DNA from: CAWFSE01 sp963697565
GTDB lineage: Bacteria; Actinomycetota; Actinomycetes; CAVWCF01
DNA length: 64,000 nucleotides
Assembly (NCBI GenBank): GCA_963697565.1
Contig: CAVOOM010000008.1
Span: 558,001 to 622,000 of the forward strand
Direction: 5' to 3'
The stretch's first letter is position 1, and each line of letters begins with the position of its first letter. The translations under genes and the position numbers were made by a program. Below the pieces are notes generated by a model. That model made no database searches. It was not told where the DNA came from and saw nothing but the letters and a program-made list of their open reading frames with translations. Shown one piece after another: positions 35,629-45,074 of this stretch.

Positions 35629-35948
35629 GCGCCGAGGACCTGGAGCAGTACGAGGCCGAACTGGAGCTGCAGCTGTACCGCGAGTACCGCGACGTCGTCG
35701 GGCTCTTCAGCCACGTGGTCGAGACCGAGCGGCGGTTCTACCTCGCGAACACCGTCGACGTGCAGGTGCGCGGCGAGGGCGCCGAGGTCTGGTTCGAGGT
35801 GACGATGGCCGACGCGTGGGTGTGGGACATGTACCGCCCCGCCCGGTTCGTGAAGAACGTCAAGGTCGTCACCTTCCGGGATGTCAACGTCGAGGAGCTC
35901 GCGAAGCCCGACCTGCGGGTGCCCGACAAGCCGGGCTTCTCCGCCTGA
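35625..35948 (+). CDS. DUF2469 family protein
   Basis: A 107-residue actinobacterial protein of unknown function, equivalent in position and sequence to mycobacterial Rv2901c. It begins MSAEDLEQYEAELELQLY and contains VVETERRFYLANTVDV and DAWVWDMYRPARFVKNV. ATG 35625 is chosen because the family starts there; the ATG at 35616 adds three residues. No membrane segment or catalytic motif is visible. A 127-bp gap follows. Confidence 0.92.
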   Translation: MSAEDLEQYEAELELQLYREYRDVVGLFSHVVETERRFYLANTVDVQVRGEGAEVWFEVTMADAWVWDMYRPARFVKNVKVVTFRDVNVEELAKPDLRVPDKPGFSA

Positions 35949-36075
35949 CCCGTCGGCCCGCCCGGCCGCCTCCCTCGTCCACAGCCCCTCGCCCCGCCTC
36001 GGCCGTCCACAGATCGCCGGCCGGCCCTCGCGCCCCGCCCCGGTCCCCGATGGGGTCGGTCCCGGAGGTGATCGC

Positions 36076-36435
36076 ATGCGGGCCAAGGACGCCCTGGGGC
36101 GGTACGGCGAGGACGTGGCGGCCCGGCACCTGTCGGCCGCCGGCCTGGTCGTGCTGGAGCGCAACTGGCGCTGCGCCGTCGGGGAGCTCGACATCGTCGC
36201 GCGAGACGGCGACGTGCTCGTCGTGTGCGAGGTCAAGACCCGCAGCAGCCTGGCGTACGGCTCGCCGCTGGAGGCGGTCAGCCCGGTCAAGGCGGCCCGC
36301 CTGCGGCGGCTGGCGGCCCACTGGCTGGCCGAGCGCGGGGTGCGACCGAGCGCGGTGCGCTTCGACGTCGTCGGGGTGCTGCAGGACGGCCACGGGCGCG
36401 CGGAGGTCCAGCACGTGCGCGGGGTGCTCGGATGA
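36076..36435 (+). CDS. UPF0102 family protein YraN
   Basis: A 119-residue predicted nuclease-fold protein (restriction-endonuclease-like). GRYGEDVAARHL near the N terminus, NWRCAVGELDIVARDGD and VCEVKTRSS carry the conserved E, D and E-x-K residues of the fold. ATG 36076 follows GGAGGTG. The neighbour comM, overlapped by ATGA, and dprA are competence-associated; the YraN role is unproven. Confidence 0.92.
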   Translation: MRAKDALGRYGEDVAARHLSAAGLVVLERNWRCAVGELDIVARDGDVLVVCEVKTRSSLAYGSPLEAVSPVKAARLRRLAAHWLAERGVRPSAVRFDVVGVLQDGHGRAEVQHVRGVLG

Positions 36436-37961
36436 GCCTCGCCCGGACCTGGTCGGTCGCCCTGGAGGGGGTGCGGGGCCACCTCGTCGAGGTGGAGGCC
36501 GACGTCGCGCAGGGGCTGCCGGGGCTCACCTTGACGGGGCTGCCCGACGCGGCCCTGAACGAGGCGCGCGACCGGGTGCGCTCGGCCGTGCTGAACTCGC
36601 GGGAGCAGTGGCCGCCGCACCGGATCACCGTCAACCTCGCCCCGCCTCCCTGCAGAAGCGCGGGAGCGGGTTCGACCTGGCGCTGGCCGTGGCGGTGCTC
36701 GCCGCGGCCGGCGCGGTCTCCCACGAGGCGATCGCGCGCGCCGTCTTCCTCGGCGAGCTGGGCCTCGACGGGCGGGTGCGGCCGATCCGGGGGGTCCTGC
36801 CCGCGGCGCTGGCCGCCGTCGAATCGGGTCTCACCTCCCTCGCCGTGCCCTATGCGAACGCAGCCGAGGCCGCGCTCGTCCCGGGGGCCCAGGTCACCCC
36901 GGTGGCGACCTTGGCCGACCTCCTCGCGGTGCTGCGCGACGAGATCCCCGCCGATCGCCCGCCGACCACCCCTACCGGCGAGCGCCCCGCGGGCCCGGAC
37001 CTCGCCGACGTGCTCGGCCAGCCGCTCGCCCGCCGCGCCGCGGAGGTGGCCGCTGCCGGGGGACACCACCTGGCGCTGCAGGGGGCTCCCGGCGCCGGCA
37101 AGACGATGATCGCCGAGCGGCTCCCCGGGCTGCTGCCGCGAGCTCGGCGAGCGGGAGGCGCTGGAGGTCACCACCGTGCACTCGGTGGCGGGAGCCCTGC
37201 CCGCCGAGCACCCCCTCATCACCTGGCCCCCGTACCAGGCGCCGCACCACACGGCGTCGGTGCCGGCCATCGTCGGCGGCGGGGCGGGGGTGCCGCGCCC
37301 CGGCGCGGCGTCACTCGCGCACCGCGGTGTGCTCTTCCTCGATGAGGCGCCGGAGTTCGCCTCCGGGGTCCTCGACGCGCTGCGGGAGCCGCTGGAGTCC
37401 GGGCAGGTCGTGCTCGCCCGCGCCGCCGCCACGGTGCGCTACCCCGCGGCGTTCCAGCTGATCCTGGCGTCCAACCCCTGCCCGTGCGGGCGCTCGGAGG
37501 GGTCCGGGGTCGGGTGCCTGTGCGCACCGCAGGCCATCCGCCGCTACGCGTCGCGGCTGTCTGGACCCCTGCTCGACCGCGTCGACCTGCGGATCGCCGT
37601 CGACCGCCCCTCGCGGGCGGACCTGCTCGCGGACCGGGGGTGGGCGGAGCCCAGCGAGGTCGTGGCCGCCCGGGTGCAGGCGGCTCGCGGCGCAGCGGCC
37701 GAGCGGCTGGCCGGCAGCCCCTGGCGGGCCAACGCCGAGGTGCCCGGGCCTGAGCTCGAGCGCCGGTGGATGCCGTCGGCCGATGCCCTGCTGCCGCTGC
37801 GCCACGAACTCGAGCGGGGCCGGCTGACGGCCCGTGGGGTCGACCGGGTCCTGCGGGTGTCGTGGACGCTGGCCGATCTGGCCCAGCGCGGCTCGCCCTC
37901 GGCGCTCGACGTGGCCGCCGCGCTGCAGTTCCGAGACGGCCGGTTGCGGGGAGCGGCATGA
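36432..37961 (+). CDS. comM: ComM / Mg-chelatase-like AAA+ helicase (two frame breaks, near 36647 and 37140)
   Basis: YifB/ComM family AAA+ protein; in naturally competent bacteria ComM is a branch-migration helicase acting during recombination. The N-terminal Lon-like domain (VEADVAQGLPGLTLTGLPDAAL), Walker A LQGAPGAGKTMIAERL, Walker B VLFLDEAPEF and the zinc-type SNPCPCGRSEG motif are present. Breaks: after VNLAP (one G missing; restores ASLQKRGSGFDLALA) and after GLLP (one C extra; restores ELGEREALEVTTVHS). Restored length is about 509 residues, normal for the family. The stop overlaps dprA (ATGA). Confidence 0.9.
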
Positions 37962-39183
37962 CCGGGCCGATGGCTGCCGCCGCCGGCAGCGGGGCGGGCG
38001 TGGTCGGCGACTGGGACGACCCGGACCTCGTCCTGCTCGCCTCGATCGCCGAGCCCGCCGATGAGGCCCTGGCCGGGGCGGTTCGGCTCGGGCGCCTCCG
38101 CCGTCCTGGCCGGGCTCGCCGAGGGACCCCCCGAGGTGCGCGCCGCGCTCGGCGGTCGCTTCGACGGCTATGCCGGGCGGCTCGCCGCGGCCGGCCTGCG
38201 CGGCGGGGCCGAGGGCCTCGCCGAACGCCTGGCGGCCGCGGCGGTGCGGGTCACCACGCCGGGGAGCTCGGGGTGGCCGTCCCAGCTGGACGACCTCGCG
38301 GCCCCGCCGTTGGCCCTCTTCGAGCGTGGGAGCCACGCCTTGCGCTGGGTGGCCCTGCGTTCGGTGGCGGTGGTGGGGGCGCGAGCCGCGACGGACTACG
38401 GGGTGACGGTCGCGACCGACCTCGCGGGCGGAGTCACCGATCGCGGGTGGTGCGTCGTGTCGGGGGCGGCGTACGGCATCGACGCGGCCGCGCATCGGGG
38501 CGCTCTGGCGAGCGGCGGGCCGACCGTGGCGGTGTTGGCCGGGGGAGTCACCACCGCCTATCCGCGCGCCCACGAGGCGCTGCATCGCCCGGATCGCCGC
38601 GGAGGGCTGCGTGGTGAGCGAGCTGCCCCCGGGCGAGCACCCGACCCGATCGCGATTCCTCACCCGCAACCGCGTGATCGCCGCGCTCACCGCGGGCACG
38701 GTCGTGGTCGAGGCCGCCCTGCGCAGCGGGGCACGGCGCACGGTCTCGGACGCGCACTCCCTGCAGCGGGTGGTGATGGCGGTCCCCGGGCCGGTCACCT
38801 CGCCCATGTCGGCCGGGTGCCACGCCGAGCTGCGGGATCGGGGCGCCATCGCGGTCACCAGCGCCGACGAGGTCATCGCGTCGGTCGGCCCGATCGGCCA
38901 GCTCGAGCTGGAGCCCAGGCCCGGCGCCGGCGCCGTGCGCCCCCTCGACGGGCTCGATCCGGACACCCTGCGGGTCTTGGATGCCCTGCGACCGGAGCGG
39001 CCCCGCGGCCTGGCCGCGGTCGCAGCGGAGGCGCTGCTGCCCCCGGCCGACGTCGCCGCCCATCTGGGGCTGCTCACCGTGCTGGGCCACGCCGAGCGCC
39101 TCGGCGGGGACGGCGCCCCTCGGTGGACGTCGGGCCGGGACGGGGCGCGCCGGTGCTTGACGGGGCCCCGGCTCGCGGGGACC
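37958..39183 (+). CDS. dprA: DNA-processing protein DprA (frame breaks near 38085 and 38596; no in-frame stop before xerC)
   Basis: Single-strand DNA-binding Rossmann-like protein that loads RecA on incoming DNA. VAVVGARAATDYGVTVATDLA and VVSGAAYGIDAAAHRGAL are the core; SELPPGEHPTRSRFLTRNRVIAAL is present across the second break. Removing a G in GGGGCGG (near 38085) and a C in CGCCCGG (near 38596) restores ALAGRFGSGASAV and LHRRIAAEGCVVSELPPG. A C-terminal winged helix (LDALRPERPRGLAAVAAEALL) ends near 39130. The frame then continues without a stop into xerC. A TGA at 39158 in the next frame would end DprA after one more indel. The end given is nominal. Confidence 0.85.
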
Positions 39184-40226
39184 GTGTCGGCCGTGGGGGA
39201 CACCGGCCAGGGCGACGCGCCGAGGATCGGTGCGCCTGCCGCGCACCCCGCCGAGCCGCCGCCGGAGTTGCCGGCGGCCCTGGCCGGGCTGCTGGCGGCC
39301 TTCGAGGGCCATCTGCGCGATGAGCGGTCGCTGTCGCCGCACTCGATTCGGGCCTACCTCGGCGATGCGCGCTCGCTGCTCGCCCACGCCGCCCGGTCGG
39401 GGGTGCGCACTCCGGATGAGCTGACGCTCGCCCACCTGCGCTCGTGGCTCGCCCTGCAGACCGCGCGTGGCAGCGCTCGGTCCACGGTCGCCCGTCGCGC
39501 CGCCGGCGCGCGGGCCCTGACCGCGTTCGCGCTGCGCTGCGGGCTGAGCGCTGCGGATCCGGCGCTGCTCCTCGCCTCGCCGAAGGCGCACCGGACGCTT
39601 CCAGCCGTACTGCGGGCCGACCAGGCCGCCGCGGTCCTCGATGCCGCCCAGGCCCGCGCGGCGCCGGGGCGCCGACCGAGGAGGCGCGCGCCGTGCCGGA
39701 CGGCCGCTCCTCGGCGGAGGCGGTGGCCCTCCGCGACCACGCGATCCTCGAGGTGCTCTATGCGGGCGGGCTGCGGGTGAGCGAGCTGGTTGGCCTCGAC
39801 CTGGACTCCCTCGACCCGGCGCGCCGCGCGGTGCGGGTGCGCGGCAAGGGGGACAAGGAGCGGGTGGTCCCGGTGGGGATCCCGGCCTGGAGGGCGCTGG
39901 AGCGCTGGATCGCCGAAGGGCGCCCGGGCCTCGCCGGGCCTTCAGCCGGTCGGGCGGTCTTCGTGGGCGCCCGAGGGGCCCGGATCGACCCGCGGGCCGC
40001 CCGGGCCGTGGTGCACGAGGCCGCCCGGGCGATCGACGGATCCCCGGACATCGGCCCGCACGCCCTGCGCCACAGCGCCGCTACCCATTTGCTGGAGGGC
40101 GGCGCCGACCTCAGGTCGGTCCAGGAACTGCTCGGCCACGCTACGCTCGCCACCACCCAGATCTACACGCATGTCTCCGTCGAAAGGCTGAGGGCCACCT
40201 ATGAGCAGGCGCACCCCCGGGCGTGA
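39184..40226 (+). CDS. xerC: Tyrosine recombinase XerC (frame break near 39668)
   Basis: Site-specific recombinase that resolves chromosome dimers. The SAM-like N domain starts about ALAGLLAAFEGHLRDERSL. The catalytic domain has the first Arg in GGLRVSELVGLDLDSL, Lys in GKGDKERVVPV, the HxxR in PHALRHSAATHLLEGG and the nucleophile Tyr in TTQIYTHVS. The break is a missing G in the G-run of CGCCGGGGCGCCGA; restoring it gives APGAPTEEARAVPDG. GTG 39184 is a likely start but the N terminus is fused in frame to dprA as assembled. It overlaps whiG by 26 bp. The genomic position next to dprA and whiG argues for chromosomal XerC, not a phage integrase. Confidence 0.87.
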
Positions 40227-41177
40227 GGCCGCGGCCGGGTCCGCGCAGGTCGCGCTCGAGGAGGAGGCCGACCGGCTGCTCGCCGAGGCTGACGCGGTCG
40301 AGACCGAGGCCGCCGAGCCCTTGGACGACGACGACCCTGCCGCCGGAGCTCGCAGCCGAGCTGACCGCCGAGCTGGTCGCGGCCGAGGCGGCCGACGCGG
40401 CCACGGCGGCCGCCGACGCGCTTCGGGCGCTGTGGGTCGAGTACAAGGACACCGCGCGACCCCCGCGCCCGCGAGCGGCTGATCCTGCACTACTCCCCGC
40501 TGGTGAAGTACGTCGCCGGCCGCGTCGGCGTCGGCCTGCCGCCCAACATCGAGCAGGCCGACCTGGTGTCGTACGGGATCTTCGGCCTGATCGACGCCAT
40601 CGACAAGCTTCGAGCTGGACCGCGAGATCAAGTTCGAGACCTACGCGATCACCCGGATCCGCGGGGCGATCATCGACGAGCTGCGCGCCATCGACTGGGT
40701 GCCGCGCTCGGTGCGGTCCAAGGCGCGCGAGGTCGAGCGGGCGTACTCGCGTCTGGAGTCGACCCTGCACCGCGCGCCGACCGAGCGCGGAGGTCGCCGC
40801 TGAGATCGGGATCGCCGTCGAGGACCTGCACCAGATCTTCAGCCAGGTGTCGTTCGTCAACGTCGTCGCCCTCGACGAGCTGCTCAGCGCCGGGGGAGAG
40901 AAGGGCGACAAGCTCAGCCTCGTCGACACCCTCGAGGACCACCGGGCCGAAGACCCGGTTGCGGCCTTCGAGTCCGAGGAGACGAAGTACCTGCTCGCCG
41001 GGGCGATCAACCACGCTGCCCGAGCGCGAGAAGATCGTCGTGACCCTCTACTACTACGAGGGCCTCACCCTCGCCGAGATCGGGCAGGTGCTCGGCGTCA
41101 CCGAGAGCCGGATCTGCCAGATGCACACCAAGGCCGTGCTGCAGCTGCGCGGCAAGCTCGCCGACACCCGCGACTAG
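40201..41177 (+). CDS. whiG: WhiG/FliA-type RNA polymerase sigma factor (about five frame breaks)
   Basis: Alternative sigma-28-class factor; WhiG starts spore maturation in Streptomyces. An acidic Ala/Glu-rich N-terminal extension is followed by region 2 (LILHYSPLVKYVAGRVGVGL; QADLVSYGIFGLIDAIDK), the WhiG/FliA block KFETYAITRIRGAIIDEL with RAIDWVPRSVR, region 3 (PTEAEVAAEIGI) and region 4 (EREKIVVTLYYYEGLTLAEI; GVTESRICQMHTKAV). Breaks near 40340, 40462, 40606, 40790 and 41015, each corrected by one base. All functional regions are recoverable, so gene loss is not shown. The xerC-whiG-rpsB neighbourhood is as in streptomycetes. Confidence 0.85.
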
Positions 41178-41210
41178 CGCCGACGGAGGTTCGCTCCTCG
41201 ACCGCCGCGT

Positions 41211-42177
41211 TCAGTGCTCGCCCTCCCGCTGGCGCGGCTTCTCACCGGCAGCGGCGGCCAGCTCGAGCTTGCCGGCGTGGTCCGCGACGAACGCCTGGGT
41301 GTCGCGCGGGGGGCGCTGGTAGCCGGTCGGGGCCGGTCGGTGAGGCAGCTCGAGGCGAGCCTTCGCCACGTGCGTGTAGGGGATCGTGCTGAGCAGGTGG
41401 TGGATCGCATTGATGCGCGCACGCCGCTTGTCGTCGGACTCCACCACGTACCACGGCGCGTCCTGGGTATCGGTGTGCACGAACATGTCGTCCTTGGCGC
41501 GGGAGTAGTCCTCCCATCGCGTGATCGACTCCAGGTCCATCGGTGAGAGCTTCCAGCGCCGCATCGGGTCGGCCAGCCGCGAGCGGAAGCGCGCCTCCTG
41601 CTCCTCGTCGGACACGCTGAACCAGTACTTCCGCAGCAGGATTCCGTCCTCGACGAGCATCCGCTCGAAGATCGGGGCCTGGTGCAGGAAGCGCCGGTAC
41701 TGGTCGGCGCTGCAGAAGCCCATGACCCGCTCGACACCCGCGCGGTTGTACCAGGACCGGTCGAACAGGGCGATCTCGCCGGCGGCGGGCAGGTGCGGGA
41801 CGTAGCGCTGGAAGTACCACTGCGTCAGCTCGCGCTCGGTGGGCGCCGGAAGGGCCACGATCCGCGCGACGCGCGGGTTGAGGTACTGGGAGATCCGCTG
41901 GATCGTGCCGCCCTTGCCGGCAGCGTCGCGGCCCTCGAAGATGACCACGAGCCGCGCGCCGGTGGTGCGGACCCACTCCTGCATCTCGACGAGCTCGGCC
42001 TGCAGGCGGAACAGCTCAAGCTCGTAGAGCGCCTTGTTCATGCGCTTGACCTTGCGGCGGGCCGTCGCCTCCTCGACGTCCGGCGGCCGGTGGCAGGTGC
42101 TCGCCCTCCTCCAGCAGGTGCTCCAGTTGGCCGTTGGTGAGCGACTCGACGTGCTCCTTGTTCGACTTCTTGGTCAT
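41211..42177 (-). CDS. ppk2: Polyphosphate kinase 2 family protein (frame break near 42095)
   Basis: PPK2-type kinase transferring phosphate between polyphosphate and nucleotides. Walker A is FEGRDAAGKGGTIQRI, followed by the lid/Walker B region FDRSWYNRAGVERVMGF and the basic patch KLSPMDLESITRWEDYS. The intact frame gives 276 residues from 42041. Upstream, MTKKSNKEHVESLTNGQLEH (from ATG 42177) and DVEEATARRKVKRM belong to the same protein and join after one base change near 42095. PPK2 proteins are normally about 270-310 residues, so this longer form is right. Preferred nucleotide (GDP, ADP or AMP) is not decidable. Confidence 0.88.
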
Positions 42178-42182
42178 GGCGG

Positions 42183-42788
42183 TCAGAGTAGCCAGCGAGA
42201 TCGGATCAGGGGCGGGACCGGGCTCACCCGCCGGACTTGCGGGGGCAGCAGCCGGCTCGGCCCTCTCGGCCCGAGCAGGCGGAGCGGGTCGAGATACGCC
42301 CGGCCCGCCAGCAGTCCCCAGTGCAGGCACGCAGCCGGCTGGCAATGGGAGCCCCCCAGGGCCAGCCGACCGAGCGGCTGCCCCCTGCGCACCGGGTCGC
42401 CCGCGCGCACATCGGCGACCACCGGTTCGTACGTCGTGCGCAGCATCCCGTGCCGGACGGAGACCACGGGCTTGCCGGCCACGAGCCCCGCGAACGCGAC
42501 GACGCCGTCGCCGGCCGCGTACACCGACGCGCCCGCTTCACCGAGGAGGTCGACCCCCCGGTGGCCCGGCAGCCACGGGCGTGGCGGTGGCCGGAAGCCC
42601 TCCGCCACCCGGGGCGGCGCCCGGACCGGCTCAAGCGGCGAGGACCAGCGCGGATCGGCGCGAGCGGGGGTGGCCGCCCGGACGTCGCCGGCAGCGGCCG
42701 CCACCGGTGGGAGCGCGGAGGCGGGACGACCAGGGCGATCAGAACCAGGCTGAGCTGCGGCCAGCAGCTCGCGGCGGGGTCCGGGCAT
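42183..42788 (-). CDS. Secreted M23 family metallopeptidase (LytM-like), signal region frame-shifted
   Basis: About 200 residues starting at ATG 42788. The M23 core contains WLPGHRGVDLLGEAGASVYAA (zinc His and Asp), VSVRHGMLRTTYEPVVA and the HxH-equivalent ACLHWGLLAG. The N terminus reads MPGPRRELLAAAQ and, after two compensating one-base breaks (about 42750 and 42725), a membrane/signal core LSLVLIALVVPP. So the mature domain is in the assembled frame while the signal peptide is scrambled. It would cleave peptidoglycan cross-bridges or act as an amidase activator. It is divergent from rpsB, a common actinobacterial arrangement. Confidence 0.8.
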   Translation of the reverse strand: MPGPRRELLAAAQPGSDRPGRPASALPPVAAAAGDVRAATPARADPRWSSPLEPVRAPPRVAEGFRPPPRPWLPGHRGVDLLGEAGASVYAAGDGVVAFAGLVAGKPVVSVRHGMLRTTYEPVVADVRAGDPVRRGQPLGRLALGGSHCQPAACLHWGLLAGRAYLDPLRLLGPRGPSRLLPPQVRRVSPVPPLIRSRWLL

Positions 42789-43126
42789 GCACCCACACTG
42801 AGCCGAGCGGGATCTCGGGCGCGACCCCGGACCGGCAATCTGTGGATCGCCAGCCATGCTGGCGGCCTGGGGACGGGCGCCGCGGATTCGACCGGGGGAC
42901 CGCTCGCGGCGTACCCTGCGCTCAGCGTCTCGCTTCGGCGAGGCGACTTCGCACGCCCGCCTCCCTCCCGCGCCCCCTCGGCTCGGGCTCTCGGAGCGGC
43001 CCTCGGTCCCGAGGCGGCTCGCCGCTGACGGCACGGCCAACCGCGGGCGTCAGGCGCGACAGGCAACCCCGCCTGCCGCGGCAACCGAGGCGCGCGCCCG
43101 CAGGGGCGCGCAGAGGAGGCACCACC
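42789..43126 (+). promoter_or_regulatory. 338-bp region upstream of rpsB: candidate promoter and structured leader
   Basis: No gene is seen here. CGCCAGC-CAT-GCTGGCG (42848-42864) is a perfect 7-bp hairpin. TACCCT (42912-42917) is a plausible -10. Just downstream CGTCTCGC-TTCG-GCGAGGCG (42926-42945) forms an 8-bp stem with one G-U pair and a UUCG-type loop, so the rpsB mRNA would start with a very stable hairpin. CCTCG-GTCC-CGAGG (43001-43014) is another. A leader of about 200 bases would allow S2 autoregulation as in E. coli, but that is inference. Confidence 0.45.
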
Positions 43127-44052
43127 ATGGCCGTCGTCACGATGCGCCAGCTGCTCGAAAGCGGCGTCCACTTCGGGCACCAGACCCGTCGCTGGAACCC
43201 CAAGATGAAGCGCTTCATCTTCACCGAGCGCAACGGCATCTACATCATCGACCTGCAGCAGTCGCTGTCCTACATCGACCGCGCCTACGAGTTCATCCGC
43301 GAGACGGTCGCCCACGGCGGCTCGGTGCTCTTCATCGGCACCAAGAAGCAGGCCCAGGAGGCCATCGTCGAGCAGGCCACCCGGGTCGGCATGCCGTACG
43401 TCACCGAGCGCTGGCTCGGCGGCATGCTCACCAACTTCTCGACCGTGCACAAGCGCCTGCAGCGCCTCAAGGAGCTCGAGGTCATCGACTTCGACGACGT
43501 CGCCGCCTCCGGCATGACCAAGAAGGAGCTGCTCGTCCTGCGCCGCGAGAAGGACAAGCTGGAGAAGACCCTCGGCGGCATCCGCGACATGGGCCGCGTG
43601 CCCAGCGCCGTGTGGATCGTCGACACCAAGAAGGAGCACATCGCGATCGCCGAGGCCAAGAAGCTCGGCATCCCGGTCGTCGCGATCCTGGACACCAACT
43701 GCGACCCCGACGAGGTCGACTACAAGATCCCGGGCAACGACGACGCGATCCGCTCGGTGCATCTGCTCACCCGCGTGGTGGCCGACGCCGTGGCCGAGGG
43801 CCTGATGGCCCGTGCCGGCGCCCAGTACGGCGGCGGCGCGGCCGAGGTCGGCGGCGGCGAGCCGCTGGCCGAGTGGGAGCGCGAGCTGCTCGGCGAGGCG
43901 GCGGCTGAGGCGGCTGCCGTCGAGGCGGTCGTGGCTGAGGCGGTGGCCGTCGAGGATCGCCGACGCGGTCGCCGGAGGCCGTGCCGAGGCCGAGGCGCCG
44001 GTCGCCGAGGAGGCCGTGGCCGAGGGCCGAGGTCGCCGAGCCGACCGGCTGA
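43127..44052 (+). CDS. rpsB: 30S ribosomal protein uS2 (frame breaks only in acidic C-terminal tail)
   Basis: The S2 core is intact from ATG 43127: MRQLLESGVHFGHQTRRWNP, YIIDLQQSLSYIDRAYEFI, FIGTKKQAQEAI, RWLGGMLTNFSTV and AIADTNCDP-like AILDTNCDPDEVDY. The extension after about residue 250 is Ala/Glu/Val-rich, as in other actinobacteria. It shifts frame near 43958 and 44025: the three frames in turn give VVAEAVAVE, ADAVAGGRAEAEAPVAEEAV and AEVAEPTG with a stop at 44050-44052. As assembled the first frame runs on to 44209, across the tsf start. GAGGAGGC precedes the ATG. Confidence 0.95.
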
Positions 44053-44201
44053 GGCTCGTCGAGGCGGTCGCAGGCCTGAGGACCGCCGAGCCGGGGCCGC
44101 GCGGCACCAGAGCCGCGAGGCCTGCCGAGGTCGGGCGACTCGCCACCGCCGAGGCAGGTCACCCGACCGCCAGTACCGACCCTGGCACGAACAGGACACC
44201 C

Positions 44202-45023
44202 ATGGCTGACTTCACCGCCGCCGACGTCAAGAAGCTCCGCGACCTCACCGGCGCGGGGATGATGGACTGCAAGCGGGCCCTTGAGGAGACCGACGGCGAC
44301 TTCGACGCCGCGGTCGAGGCGCTGCGCATCAAGGGGGCCGCCAAGGCCGCCAAGCGCGGCGCCGAGCGCACCGCCGCCAACGGCCTGGTGGCCGCCGACG
44401 GCGGGGCGATGATCGAGCTCAACTGCGAGACCGACTTCGTCGCCAAGAACGCCCAGTTCCAGGAGCTGGCCGCCCAGATCGTGGCGGCCGCCGCTTCGGC
44501 CAAGCCGGCCGACGTCGAGGCGCTCAAGGCGCTGGCGCTGCCCGACGGCCGCACGGTGACCGAGGCGGTCGAGGCGCTGTCGGCCGTGATCGGCGAGAAG
44601 CTCGACCTCACGAAGGTCGTCGTGCTCGACGGAGCGGTCGCGACCTACCTGCACCGCAAGAACCCCGACCTGCCCGCCCAGGTGGGTGTCCTGGTGGCCT
44701 ACACGGGCGACAGCAACGACGCCGCCCGCGCCGCCGCGATGCAGGTCGCCGCCATGCGCCCGCAGTACGTGACCCGCGACGAGGTCCCGGCCGAGCTGGT
44801 CGAGACCGAGCAGCGGATCGCCGAGGCGACCGCGCGCGAGGAGGGCAAGCCCGAGGCCGCCCTGCCGAAGATCATCGAGGGCCGGGTCAACGGCTTCTAC
44901 AAGGACGTCGTGCTGACCGAGCAGTCCTCGGTGCAGGACAGCAAGAAGACCGTGGCTGCGGTGCTGGCCGAGGCCGGTGTGACCGTTACCCGGTTCGCCC
45001 GCTTCGAGGTGGGCCAGGCCTGA
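44202..45023 (+). CDS. tsf: Elongation factor Ts
   Basis: Guanine-nucleotide exchange factor for EF-Tu; 273 residues. The N-terminal UBA-like module has LRDLTGAGMMDCKRALEE, the core has ELNCETDFVAKNAQF (the TDFV motif contacts EF-Tu) and the C-terminal module KTVAAVLAEAGVTVTRFARFEVG. ATG 44202 follows the rpsB tail by 149 bases. Order rpsB-tsf-pyrH-frr is universal in related bacteria. Confidence 0.97.
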   Translation: MADFTAADVKKLRDLTGAGMMDCKRALEETDGDFDAAVEALRIKGAAKAAKRGAERTAANGLVAADGGAMIELNCETDFVAKNAQFQELAAQIVAAAASAKPADVEALKALALPDGRTVTEAVEALSAVIGEKLDLTKVVVLDGAVATYLHRKNPDLPAQVGVLVAYTGDSNDAARAAAMQVAAMRPQYVTRDEVPAELVETEQRIAEATAREEGKPEAALPKIIEGRVNGFYKDVVLTEQSSVQDSKKTVAAVLAEAGVTVTRFARFEVGQA

Positions 45024-45074
45024 GGCGATAGCCTCGCCACCGCCAGACCCGAACGCATCGAGGAGGCCGCCGCC

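Noticed and set aside
39184..40226. xerC as integrase of a mobile element
   Set aside because: No att repeats, tRNA or phage genes nearby; it sits in the conserved dprA-xerC-whiG order.
41178..41210. Terminator between whiG and PPK2
   Set aside because: Only a 4-bp GGAG/CTCC stem is visible; too weak.
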